Shown here one piece after another: positions 1-7,010 of a DNA stretch of 20,431 nt; the stretch's first letter is position 1; every line of letters begins with the position of its first letter. Below the pieces are notes generated by a model. The model did no database searches and was not told the DNA's origin. It saw only the letters and a list, made by a program, of their open reading frames with translations. This DNA is from a virus. A program made the translations under genes and the position numbers. Location of the stretch: IMG/VR virus record IMGVR_UViG_3300017742_002121, positions 1-20,431 of that record. One strand, written 5' to 3'.

Positions 1-236
1 ACAGTATCACCTGCTGTAACATCAAATATTTTATGATCAAGTTCCATCTGGCCACTGCCACTGACAAACATATATACTTCTTCTTGTCCGGCATGTCGAT
101 GTCCAGTTGTACTTTTATGAGCTGATAACATTGTACTGCTTACTACTAAGTTGTTTAATAATGTGTTATCTTTTACAACGTAGCGGTCATCGTTTTTAAC
201 TTCATCGCCGCCAATGTCCCATTTACTGTATTTCAT
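1..236 (-). CDS. Cupin-fold protein, 3' end cut by window edge
   Basis: The first 78 codons of a protein that runs off the left edge. The ATG at 236 opens MKYSKWDIGGDEVKND. Residues about 46-63 carry the cupin motif 1 pattern: GHRH, then an E four residues later, then a Gly-rich turn (VSGSG). This matches metal-binding cupins of the mannose-6-phosphate isomerase/sugar epimerase type. Family knowledge suggests a small beta-barrel enzyme or sugar-binding protein, but the substrate cannot be read from the sequence. The start lies inside the end of the preceding gene (14-bp overlap), so the two are probably translationally coupled. A second cupin (1642-2001) and a cupin domain (10145-10921) occur in the window, which fits a sugar-metabolism theme. 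Confidence 0.8.
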   Translation of the reverse strand, partial: MKYSKWDIGGDEVKNDDRYVVKDNTLLNNLVVSSTMLSAHKSTTGHRHAGQEEVYMFVSGSGQMELDHKIFDVTAGDT

Positions 237-519
237 TTCTATCATCCTTTATCATATAGTAAGTTGTTACTATTTTATCGAGTTGATGTTTGAGCGTTTC
301 GTTTTGTGCGGCCACCTCACAGATATCTTTCCATGTACCGTAGTCCATTAAATCACCTTGTGCTCTTGCAACAGCACCTGGGTCTCCGCCTATGATCCAA
401 CGTTCGATCTCAGGCTTATCTCGATAACGAGCAAACACGACACCTTCGGCCCGCTCGTATATTAATGCTTCTCCGGGTAGTAAACTACCTCTTACTTCAT
501 CATTTGAGTATTGCGACAT
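223..519 (-). CDS. Hypothetical 98-aa phage protein
   Basis: No family recognised. The protein starts MSQYSNDEVRG and is soluble, with no membrane segment. Its middle reads like a compact alpha/beta domain, and the last ~35 residues look like a helical segment (AAQNETLKHQLDKIVTTYYM). I chose the ATG at 519 because it has AAAGGA about 7 nt upstream; a TTG one codon earlier is the only competitor. It overlaps the end of the methyltransferase gene by 20 bp and the start of the partial cupin by 14 bp, so it belongs to the same minus-strand operon. The two consecutive overlaps and protein-like composition support a real gene. Function unknown. Confidence 0.7.
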   Translation of the reverse strand: MSQYSNDEVRGSLLPGEALIYERAEGVVFARYRDKPEIERWIIGGDPGAVARAQGDLMDYGTWKDICEVAAQNETLKHQLDKIVTTYYMIKDDRNEIQ

Positions 520-1030
520 CAAATTTTCCTTTAGTTGTTAATTCACTGTATTGTATATCACCATCGATACAATCATTAATTTTTGTTGTCCACCAGTCAG
601 GAGATTCTAAAATTAAATGTGCATTGCGTCCATCTGGTAAACTTTTCCTTGCTGGTAGTGTGTCAATACGTAACCATATATAGTTACTTGATAAACTGTT
701 TATGTGTTCTAAAACTTGGTTAACATAGTTTGGTTCTATGTGTTCTAATACATCGTTTGAAAATACACATTCGTAAACTCTGCTTGGTACTCCAGCAAAC
801 ATTTTTACTGCTGGATCATACCCTTCAAACATTGTATTAGGATATTTGTCTCGTAGTTGTGATAATACATATCCCTTACCACATCCATAATCAAGTAAAG
901 TGCTTGGCTTCCAAGCATCCATCCAATTATAGAATCTACCTAACTTCTTAGGTTTGCCTCCAAAGCCTTGAGGCCGACTACTGTCAGTGTGTAGGCTTTG
1001 GAGTTGTTTTATGTAGCTGTTGCTATACAT
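500..1030 (-). CDS. Class I SAM-dependent methyltransferase
   Basis: A 176-aa protein with the Rossmann-fold SAM-binding signature. Motif I is DYGCGKG at residues 47-53, an acidic residue ends the next strand (GYDP, about 70-73), and the post-motif segment SNDVLEHIEP (91-100) is typical of Methyltransf_11-type enzymes. It transfers a methyl group from SAM; the acceptor (small molecule, glycan, protein or nucleic acid) cannot be told. At 176 residues it is short for the family, with little room for a substrate-recognition domain. The start shares one base with the stop of the yhhQ-like gene (TAATG), indicating coupled translation. Stand-alone methyltransferases are common in marine T4-like phages. 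Confidence 0.85.
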   Translation of the reverse strand: MYSNSYIKQLQSLHTDSSRPQGFGGKPKKLGRFYNWMDAWKPSTLLDYGCGKGYVLSQLRDKYPNTMFEGYDPAVKMFAGVPSRVYECVFSNDVLEHIEPNYVNQVLEHINSLSSNYIWLRIDTLPARKSLPDGRNAHLILESPDWWTTKINDCIDGDIQYSELTTKGKFDVAILK

Positions 1031-1638
1031 TAACCAGCTTCTGTGTCATTAGTACGTCTTTTGATGTAACGTAGTAATAAACCGTATGCTGGTAGGAACA
1101 CAATTAGTCCCACTGCAATCTTCAAGCCTGCTTGGCTTGTTGCAATTTCCATCCAGTTAGCGGCCATGTACTCATCGGCGCTGTTGTTGAATGCAACTGC
1201 AAAGAATGTATAACTGTCAATTACGTTTGCAACTACAGTTGACAATGCCGGTGCTAACCACCATACATTCATACGCTCTCTAATTGCTTGGAACACATAT
1301 ACGTCAATAAATGTACCTACTGCATATGCTGTTGCTGATGCAAAACCAATACGCATTGCTACACTCTCTGGTGCACCTTCTGCTAGTACTACCGCAATAC
1401 TTGTGATAATAGCAATTGGATACGCCGCGGCAATAGTTGCTCGAGCAATGTTCTTACCTAACATTCTAACTGTTAGGTCAGTTGCTAGAATAACTAATGG
1501 GAACGTAAATGCCGCCCAAGTTAATTTAATACCAGCAATCTCTACTGGAATCGCAACTAGTGCGTTACTTATTGTGATGACTACAACATGCAATAGTGCA
1601 AGTTTGAGCATCATCTTCTTATCGATGTTTTTAAACAT
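1030..1638 (-). CDS. yhhQ: YhhQ/VUT-family queuosine-precursor transporter
   Basis: A 202-aa integral membrane protein with about six hydrophobic helices and positively charged ends. It shows the hallmarks of the YhhQ (DUF165/VUT) family: TWAAFTFPLVILATDLTVR near residues 40-58, then WWLAPALSTVVANVIDSYTF around 125-145, and MEIA shortly before the last helix. E. coli YhhQ imports the queuosine precursors preQ0 and preQ1 across the inner membrane, and this protein is close to the full family length. In a phage the role would be to supply 7-deazaguanine precursors for tRNA queuosine or modified phage DNA. No other queuosine or DpdA-type gene lies in this window, so the destination is inferred only. 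A GGAAAGAAG ribosome site precedes the ATG. Confidence 0.9.
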   Translation of the reverse strand: MFKNIDKKMMLKLALLHVVVITISNALVAIPVEIAGIKLTWAAFTFPLVILATDLTVRMLGKNIARATIAAAYPIAIITSIAVVLAEGAPESVAMRIGFASATAYAVGTFIDVYVFQAIRERMNVWWLAPALSTVVANVIDSYTFFAVAFNNSADEYMAANWMEIATSQAGLKIAVGLIVFLPAYGLLLRYIKRRTNDTEAG

Positions 1639-1641
1639 TTA

Positions 1642-2001
1642 TTACTTCTTTCCTGTTGCGGTGCCTACTGTGCGACGAACAATGTCGTCATGATTAAATT
1701 CAGCCCAATAAAGTTCGAAAGCGACACCATCTTCCAAACCTTCAAACTGGTGAATTTTTCCGGGCTTCACTTGTGTAAAGTCCCCAGCTTCAAGGATAGT
1801 TTCATCTACTAAGCCTTGATCATCTTGCCAAACACGAACAAGCATCTTGCCCGATTCAACAAAGAATCCGTTCCATTTAAATTGGTGCTCATGTTCTGAA
1901 CACTTAAAACCTTTTTTGTATTCTATACGGTGAAACTCTAACACACCATTAGCATGTATTAGTTCTGTGCTTCCCCAAATTTTTCCTGCTTTAATTCCCA
2001 T
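1642..2001 (-). CDS. Small single-domain cupin protein
   Basis: A 119-aa protein that is almost entirely one cupin beta-barrel. Motif 1 includes HEH at residues 37-39 followed by a hydrophobic strand and SGKM; motif 2 has the PGKIHQFEG segment at 80-88 with H84. Three histidines suggest a bound divalent metal. Such cupins are often annotated as mannose-6-phosphate isomerase-like, but the sequence does not show a substrate and it may be a sugar-binding or isomerase protein. AAGGAAG lies about 6 nt upstream of the ATG. It sits between the unknown 168-aa gene and the transporter, with only 3 bp to the latter. Confidence 0.82.
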   Translation of the reverse strand: MGIKAGKIWGSTELIHANGVLEFHRIEYKKGFKCSEHEHQFKWNGFFVESGKMLVRVWQDDQGLVDETILEAGDFTQVKPGKIHQFEGLEDGVAFELYWAEFNHDDIVRRTVGTATGKK

Positions 2002-2011
2002 TGTACTTCCT

Positions 2012-2518
2012 TTACATTAATAAACTGTAATCTATTGTTTCGCTTTGTCTTGATATATCTTTTACAAAGTATGCACACAACGGATTATCTCCATCTTCAA
2101 TTGGTACACTTAGTAATTGTCCGTTTTTCATTTTAGGAAAATACCATTTAACATCATTGTAAAAGTTTGTAATTTTTATATCACCAAAGTCGAATTTATA
2201 ACTCTTTAAAGGATTAAACAAGAATGCTTCAAATCCTCTATCGTTAATACTTGTTAGTGGTAAAATTTCAACGTCACAGCCAGCTGATGAATCACCTACT
2301 GCTATGCACCAATCTACTGGCATCATTATTTCTTTGCCGTTAATTTCTAATACCATTGCAGGTGAACTGAATGACTCAATAAAAATTAAAGGAATAAAAA
2401 AGAAATCAGGGTTTTTAGAATCGCTGTTATCTAATACACTAAAATGTATTTCGTCTTCAATCTCATCCGGTAAGTTTTTTAATTTGTAACATTTGTTATC
2501 TAGTGTTAGTATCTGCAT
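2012..2518 (-). CDS. Hypothetical protein downstream of uvsW
   Basis: A 168-aa acidic soluble protein that I cannot assign to a named domain. The N-terminal half is hydrophobic beta-strand-like (FFFIPLIFIES). The central region has MPVDWCIAVGD, and the C-terminal half is rich in aromatics (KSYKFDFGDIKITNFYNDVKWYFP). There is no signal peptide or membrane helix. From memory, proteins with this VDWCIAVGD-DVEILPLTS pattern occur in other marine T4-like phages, but that is not checked here. It begins 6 bp after the uvsW stop in the same operon. Proximity to uvsW suggests, but does not show, a replication or recombination role. Confidence 0.72.
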   Translation of the reverse strand: MQILTLDNKCYKLKNLPDEIEDEIHFSVLDNSDSKNPDFFFIPLIFIESFSSPAMVLEINGKEIMMPVDWCIAVGDSSAGCDVEILPLTSINDRGFEAFLFNPLKSYKFDFGDIKITNFYNDVKWYFPKMKNGQLLSVPIEDGDNPLCAYFVKDISRQSETIDYSLLM

Positions 2519-2524
2519 ATATTA

Positions 2525-3988
2525 TTAGTTCCAATCTACTTTTTCTATAGTGAAAGGATATTGTGCTTCTTTATAGAATTTTTTTCGTTGTGTTAAATGT
2601 CTCTTTGCAAATTTGCACGTTGAAGTGATATCCCAAATTTGAACAAAGTCTTTGTCTTTTGCTATTCGAACTCCTCTACCGATACTCTGTATTACTCTCA
2701 CAAAGCTCTTTCCAGGCTCCAAAAGAACCAAGTTAAAGATACGAGGAATGTTGAGACCCACAGCGGCCACTCCGTATGTAGCGATAATGACTTCATTAGT
2801 TCCTTCACGTATTGTATCATACGTTTCCTTTCTGTCTTTTACTTTAACTGAACCGCTTACAAAAGTACTATCAGGTATAAGTTCAGCAAGCATTTCACCT
2901 GCTGATATTCTATCTACTAGTATTAGTGTATTGCCGTCCTGTTTAACTGTGTTTAAAAGTTTAGCAATATATTCTATCCTTGATGGATTGCTTACGAGGT
3001 ATTTTAGTTCTTCTTGATAGTTACTGTGTCCTACAGTATCAATCATTTGTACTACATTAACATGGCATTTAGATAAAACACCTTTGTCTTGTAATGACTT
3101 AGCACTAATGCTTCCAATGACTGGACCTAAACTAGCATGTATTGATTCAAATTCAAACTTCTCTTTAGGCACTGTGCCAGTAAGTCCCCAACGAATTGGA
3201 GCATTACGTAAGTTACGTGTAAGTAAATTTTTCAATACTTCTGCTTTTGCTTGATGCACTTCATCAACAATAATAGTGCTTACGCCTTCTAAGAACTCTG
3301 CAAGACTCAACACTGCACTGCCGTCTTTATATTTCTTTTCTAAAATATTTAGACTTTGCCAAGTACAGATTGTGTGAGTCTTGCCTAGTTGTTTTCTATC
3401 ACCAAAGTATACACCTACGTCAAGTCCGCAGTTGATATAATCTTCTTCGGTTTGCTCAACTAGTGATTTGTTAGGCACAATAACCAGGCTACGCCCATAT
3501 GGTTCTGTTATGTGACTAAGCGTTGCTGTAGTAATAGTCTTGCCGGCGCCTGTGGCAATTTGTTGTAAACTCTGCGGATTGTCAAGGAAGTTATTAATAG
3601 CTTCAACTTGATAATCACGTAGAATAATTTCTTCACCTTCTACTGGATGACCTTTAGGCCAGCGTATGCCTTGGTCGGCCCAGTATCGTTCTGTAACAGG
3701 TGTAAATTCTAATTTAATTGGATGACGTCTATCTTCAATGTCTACTATTTGTACATTATTTTTTTGTAGCACTTGACTAACAGTGTCAAGATGATTGACA
3801 TAGCCAGTACCACCAATACCAAAGAAAGCAACCTTTCCATCCCAACGACCAAGTTTATATTGTGGCATATATCTTGCGTAAGGCACTTCAAACTTGAGAG
3901 CATTCGCAAGTTTCCTTCGTACATCAACCTCTAGTCCTTCTAGCTTTATGTTTACTTCATCTTCAATTATTAGTTTACATGATGCCAT
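2525..3988 (-). CDS. uvsW: UvsW-type superfamily 2 helicase
   Basis: A 487-aa SF2 DNA helicase of the UvsW type (T4 UvsW is about 503 aa), which in T4 remodels branched recombination intermediates and stalled forks. The N-terminal ~115 residues match the UvsW accessory domain (RYMPQYKLGRWDGKVAFF). The Q-like motif RDYQ is at 124-127, the P-loop ATGAGKT at 145-151, the DEVH box at 242-245, motif III-like LTGTVP at 269-274 and motif VI QSIGRGVR at 434-441. I chose ATG 3988: the stop of the upstream gene ends 1 bp before it, and the only longer in-frame start is a TTG inside that gene. It is probably coupled to the 419-aa gene. A possible internal sigma70 promoter lies about 200 bp upstream. Confidence 0.95.
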   Translation of the reverse strand: MASCKLIIEDEVNIKLEGLEVDVRRKLANALKFEVPYARYMPQYKLGRWDGKVAFFGIGGTGYVNHLDTVSQVLQKNNVQIVDIEDRRHPIKLEFTPVTERYWADQGIRWPKGHPVEGEEIILRDYQVEAINNFLDNPQSLQQIATGAGKTITTATLSHITEPYGRSLVIVPNKSLVEQTEEDYINCGLDVGVYFGDRKQLGKTHTICTWQSLNILEKKYKDGSAVLSLAEFLEGVSTIIVDEVHQAKAEVLKNLLTRNLRNAPIRWGLTGTVPKEKFEFESIHASLGPVIGSISAKSLQDKGVLSKCHVNVVQMIDTVGHSNYQEELKYLVSNPSRIEYIAKLLNTVKQDGNTLILVDRISAGEMLAELIPDSTFVSGSVKVKDRKETYDTIREGTNEVIIATYGVAAVGLNIPRIFNLVLLEPGKSFVRVIQSIGRGVRIAKDKDFVQIWDITSTCKFAKRHLTQRKKFYKEAQYPFTIEKVDWN

Positions 3989-3989
3989 A

Positions 3990-5249
3990 TTATAGTTCTT
4001 GTATCCCGTTTTTATCAAATCTCATTATCTGAGATGCAGTTTCATCAAAGTGTATTACTAAGTTTGCTTCTTCAATGTATGTTTTTACATTGGTAGACGG
4101 CATCACACTGTCCATCATTAGAACAGTTAATGCCTCCCATTTAACTTTTAGTAACGGCTTTGGTATTTTATTATTATTAATATACACTACTTTTAATGAT
4201 TTGTCAAGTGTTGTATTAATTTTTTCTCTTTTAATATAGTTGTTAAACTCAGGATTAACATGTGAATCTAATCTAAATAACACACTACACTCATGTGGTT
4301 CAATAAATCCTTTTAATGAGTTGTGTACTAATTGTAATGAATCTAATGGATCAAAATTTGTAGGTAGCATTACAAGTAACGGAAATCTATCTAATTCTAA
4401 TAATGATTCAGCAATGTTGTTAAAGTTATATTTTGTTTTATTTACGAAAACATGTGTTGAAGTTCTTCGAACGATACCTTGTGATAAAGTTGAAAGCATA
4501 TTAATACTTTCATCAAGTTTGTTTGGGTCAATGTGTTCTATGCCTAATGAAGAACTGCGATCTTTATATAGTGAAAGATTATCAATACTAGGTTCTCCTA
4601 AACTAGACAGCATAAATTTTACTGCACGATCATTTAAATTTTTTAATTTAAAATTATATATTCCAGGTATATGTTCCTTTTTGTTTTGTTTCATCTCTTG
4701 TAGCTTTCTATTCCATTCAAGCAATTCTTCATCTATTCCAAACTGTTTGTTTTCAAACTGTTCTAGAATCTGTATTGCATTACGTTCAGTTAATAAAAAA
4801 TAATGTTCATGTGAACCTTTCTCATGAATGTATTCGTGTGTCTTATATCTAATCTTATCAAGTGCTACAATAAGTTTTTTAGAAAAAGGAAAACGTATTT
4901 TAATCCAAGGTAACTCCATACCGTGTAAGTCAACTGATTGAAATTTGGTCATTGTCATATTAACAATTTTAATATACTTACTTCTATCAATCTGACGCAA
5001 GGGCATACGTAGGTTATTAATTGCAAAATGAAAATCTATATTATTTTCTATAAATTGATCTTTGTATGTGTTTAATTTCTCTTGAACCACCTCTAGTTGT
5101 CTGTCTGTCAGTGCTACACCTTTAAATACTTGCCTCGCAATACTATACATGATAGTCATGTCGTTGCGCTGTAGTGTCATTTTGTGAGAAGTAGATAGCC
5201 CAGCTATACTTTCGAGGAGGTCTTCAACAGTGTATATTTCATGATCCAT
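3990..5249 (-). CDS. Unknown 419-aa protein upstream of uvsW
   Basis: No recognised domain. It is a 419-aa soluble protein, Leu/Asn/Lys-rich, with a helical N-terminus (VEDLLESIAGL; LTDRQLEVVQEKL), a basic central part and a C-terminal alpha/beta region. The last ~130 residues alternate hydrophobic strands and helices (FPLLVMLPTNFD, VLFRLDSH, LKVVYINNNK, ALTVLMMDSVM). That resembles a RecA/SF2-like fold core, but no P-loop or DExx is visible. It opens the uvsW operon directly behind a consensus sigma70 promoter whose -10 box lies 6 nt before the ATG. There is no Shine-Dalgarno site, so the message may be leaderless. Genetic linkage suggests a partner of UvsW; the function is unknown. Confidence 0.85.
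   Translation of the reverse strand: MDHEIYTVEDLLESIAGLSTSHKMTLQRNDMTIMYSIARQVFKGVALTDRQLEVVQEKLNTYKDQFIENNIDFHFAINNLRMPLRQIDRSKYIKIVNMTMTKFQSVDLHGMELPWIKIRFPFSKKLIVALDKIRYKTHEYIHEKGSHEHYFLLTERNAIQILEQFENKQFGIDEELLEWNRKLQEMKQNKKEHIPGIYNFKLKNLNDRAVKFMLSSLGEPSIDNLSLYKDRSSSLGIEHIDPNKLDESINMLSTLSQGIVRRTSTHVFVNKTKYNFNNIAESLLELDRFPLLVMLPTNFDPLDSLQLVHNSLKGFIEPHECSVLFRLDSHVNPEFNNYIKREKINTTLDKSLKVVYINNNKIPKPLLKVKWEALTVLMMDSVMPSTNVKTYIEEANLVIHFDETASQIMRFDKNGIQEL
4179..4207 (-). promoter_or_regulatory. Possible internal sigma70 promoter for uvsW
   Basis: Read on the minus strand: TTGACA (4207-4202), a 17-bp spacer, then TATATT (4184-4179), one mismatch from consensus. It lies inside the 419-aa gene about 190 bp before the uvsW start and could give uvsW its own early transcript. 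In AT-rich coding DNA a chance match is possible. Confidence 0.4.
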
Positions 5250-5255
5250 ACACGT

Positions 5256-5284
5256 ATTATAACTTATTTTATCTTAGATGTCAA
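5256..5284 (-). promoter_or_regulatory. Consensus sigma70 promoter of the uvsW operon
   Basis: Perfect consensus on the minus strand: TTGACA at 5284-5279, a 17-bp spacer and TATAAT at 5261-5256. It overlaps the last codons of the 5264-6121 gene and ends 6 bp before the ATG at 5249. Transcription would therefore begin at about the A of the ATG. It should let host RNA polymerase express the 419-aa gene, uvsW and probably the genes to the left early in infection, separately from the glycan operon. Confidence 0.85.
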
Positions 5285-6121
5285 GTACTTTAGTGGTATT
5301 CCTTGAGATATTTCTTCAATGGTATGTTCGGTATGTGCGTAATCATTTAGCCATTGTGTTCTATCTGGTGTTAAAGGATTTTCAATATCGTGTAGGAAGT
5401 CTATGTCATTACCAACGTCATACGCAAGCGATAAGGGCCCTACAAACGCTGGAATACCTTTTATGATACTATGTATACCCGGATTGCTAGAATAGCTTAC
5501 AGTAGCGTATACGTTGTTAAAACCCATATCAAAATCATCATATGTAAATGTTAATTTTATAGGGTCTTGCCTATATACATCTTTGTATCTTTTTTCAATA
5601 CCTTTCCCTGCAGGACATCTTGGGTGTGGCCTAAGTAGTATTGGTCTTTTAGTGTGTTCACGGATAGTTGAAATAGTACGTTCTAGCCATATGTCTAGCG
5701 GAGGCATATCTTGCCATTGTAAACTTTTGTTATGTTGTCCACATACTAAAATATACTCGCCTGTGTTATCCCAAGGCTTTAGTTCAAGTCCAAGTTGTTT
5801 AGCCCTACTGCTATCATTACTGTCATCGCTAAAAAAAGCAGTTCTATTGATTCCATTTAGTCCTACCTTCCATGTTGTTCCACGTTTGATACCGCCAACT
5901 TCTAATACTATTGTTGGTTTTTTGTTTGCTTGATTTCTGTCCCAGATGTTTTTGTTTGAAGCCATTCTACCATGCCAAAGAACACTCCAGATAACATCAA
6001 CATCGCTATTAGGGTTATTCCACACAACATCATGGCCAGCATCCAAAATGCTGTGAGCAAAGGCATCAAAAATCGGTTTACTATTGAGTGCGCCATAATC
6101 AGTCCAAAGGCTAAACTGCAT
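5264..6121 (-). CDS. GT-B-like capsule-type glycosyltransferase (copy A)
   Basis: A 285-aa protein resembling the C-terminal half of capsule/LPS-type GT-B transferases (KpsS/LipB-like). Landmarks are RPILLRPHPR (159-168), SYSSNPGIHSIIKGIPAFVGP (209-229), the nucleotide-sugar side of such folds, and DIENP followed by a D-R-x-x-W motif (245-257). Two neighbours (7819-8730 and 8717-9493) share the same RP/VxR, S-S/A-x-G/E and IENP landmarks, so the three look like diverged paralogues. I chose ATG 6121, which overlaps the upstream stop by 11 bp; an in-frame ATG at 6151 is a longer alternative. It is the last gene of a seven-gene coupled operon. Donor and acceptor unknown. Confidence 0.78.
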   Translation of the reverse strand: MQFSLWTDYGALNSKPIFDAFAHSILDAGHDVVWNNPNSDVDVIWSVLWHGRMASNKNIWDRNQANKKPTIVLEVGGIKRGTTWKVGLNGINRTAFFSDDSNDSSRAKQLGLELKPWDNTGEYILVCGQHNKSLQWQDMPPLDIWLERTISTIREHTKRPILLRPHPRCPAGKGIEKRYKDVYRQDPIKLTFTYDDFDMGFNNVYATVSYSSNPGIHSIIKGIPAFVGPLSLAYDVGNDIDFLHDIENPLTPDRTQWLNDYAHTEHTIEEISQGIPLKYLTSKIK

Positions 6122-7010
6122 CTTCTTCGTCGTAACCTGCTTCAATTCCATCAAAGTTTATTCTTTCTTTTAATCCTGCTTTGAAGTGCTGTATGTAAGG
6201 ACCAATTACACTTCTACTAAACGGTGTCTTGTGTCTGCCTGGATTTAGATTTAGCATCTTATGTCCTTTTGCTTCCATTAGCTCAACAGTCTTACCGTAT
6301 ACTTCACCGTCATAAAATCTTCTAATATCTTCTTTTTCATCGTTAACATAGATGCGTTTGTATGTTTCACAAAAGTCTTTGTAACCAGGATGCTCTTTGT
6401 TTAACACAAAAAATCCTGTTTCACAACTATGATATTCTCTACCATTTGCTTCGTGCCATACTGAGAAGTGTGTACTAAGAACATCTTGTGGAGCAATCAT
6501 ATCAAGTAATTGATCATTAAAGTCTTCTGTAAACAATGTATCAGCATCAAACCATATTAAACGTTTACAATCAAGATTTTCCATTGCATGTATAATACTA
6601 AAACCTTTTTTAGCAAATGTTTTTACTTTATCGTTTTTCCAACGATTTTGAAACTTAATAAATTCAGGACCTAAATCCCAACCCATTTCAACCAAGTTCT
6701 TTGACTTAGGTGTAAATAATCCTTCGTTGTACACATGTATGTCGCAAATAAAACCAAAGTGTTTACTAAAGCTTCTTAGAAATGGCCGTCCTGTTTTGTT
6801 ATAGTATGTATTATTCATACTAGTTATTGCCGCATATTTCTTACTACTCATTTTTGTTTCTCCTGTTGATCGATCAATTTTAATCTTGCTCCATCGTGAT
6901 TTAATAAATTCTTGTCCGCTAATATGCGAAGTTTTTGCTCGCCACACATTGTCGTTGTGCTCTACATGATTACCCATACTATAAGGTGTTAAAGGTTGCC
7001 AGTTTTTCAT
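6111..7010 (-). CDS. GT-A glycosyltransferase with N-terminal carbohydrate-binding-like domain
   Basis: A 299-aa protein in two parts. Residues about 4-46 have a pattern like CBM5/12 or the short repeat of phage tail-fibre proteins: W4, Y10, G13, V16, then VWRAK, TSHISG and W40. The rest is a GT-A-type transferase with a DxD metal-nucleotide motif in RLIWFDADTLF (DAD 155-157) and a later SCETGFFVLN segment typical of these folds. It presumably moves a sugar from a nucleotide-sugar with divalent metal help, while the small domain may hold the glycan or virion substrate. ATG 7010 overlaps the previous stop as ATGA; an in-frame ATG at 7022 is possible. Confidence 0.8.
   Translation of the reverse strand: MKNWQPLTPYSMGNHVEHNDNVWRAKTSHISGQEFIKSRWSKIKIDRSTGETKMSSKKYAAITSMNNTYYNKTGRPFLRSFSKHFGFICDIHVYNEGLFTPKSKNLVEMGWDLGPEFIKFQNRWKNDKVKTFAKKGFSIIHAMENLDCKRLIWFDADTLFTEDFNDQLLDMIAPQDVLSTHFSVWHEANGREYHSCETGFFVLNKEHPGYKDFCETYKRIYVNDEKEDIRRFYDGEVYGKTVELMEAKGHKMLNLNPGRHKTPFSRSVIGPYIQHFKAGLKERINFDGIEAGYDEEDAV

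Noticed and set aside
3745-3927. 60-codon minus-strand frame with a hydrophobic C-terminus inside uvsW
   Set aside because: Fully nested in the UvsW N-terminal domain, out of frame and without a ribosome site.
4240-4803. Plus-strand open frame of 187 codons, Ser/Asn/Cys-rich
   Set aside because: Antisense shadow of the 419-aa gene; composition is that of reversed Leu/Asn/Lys codons and no motif is present.
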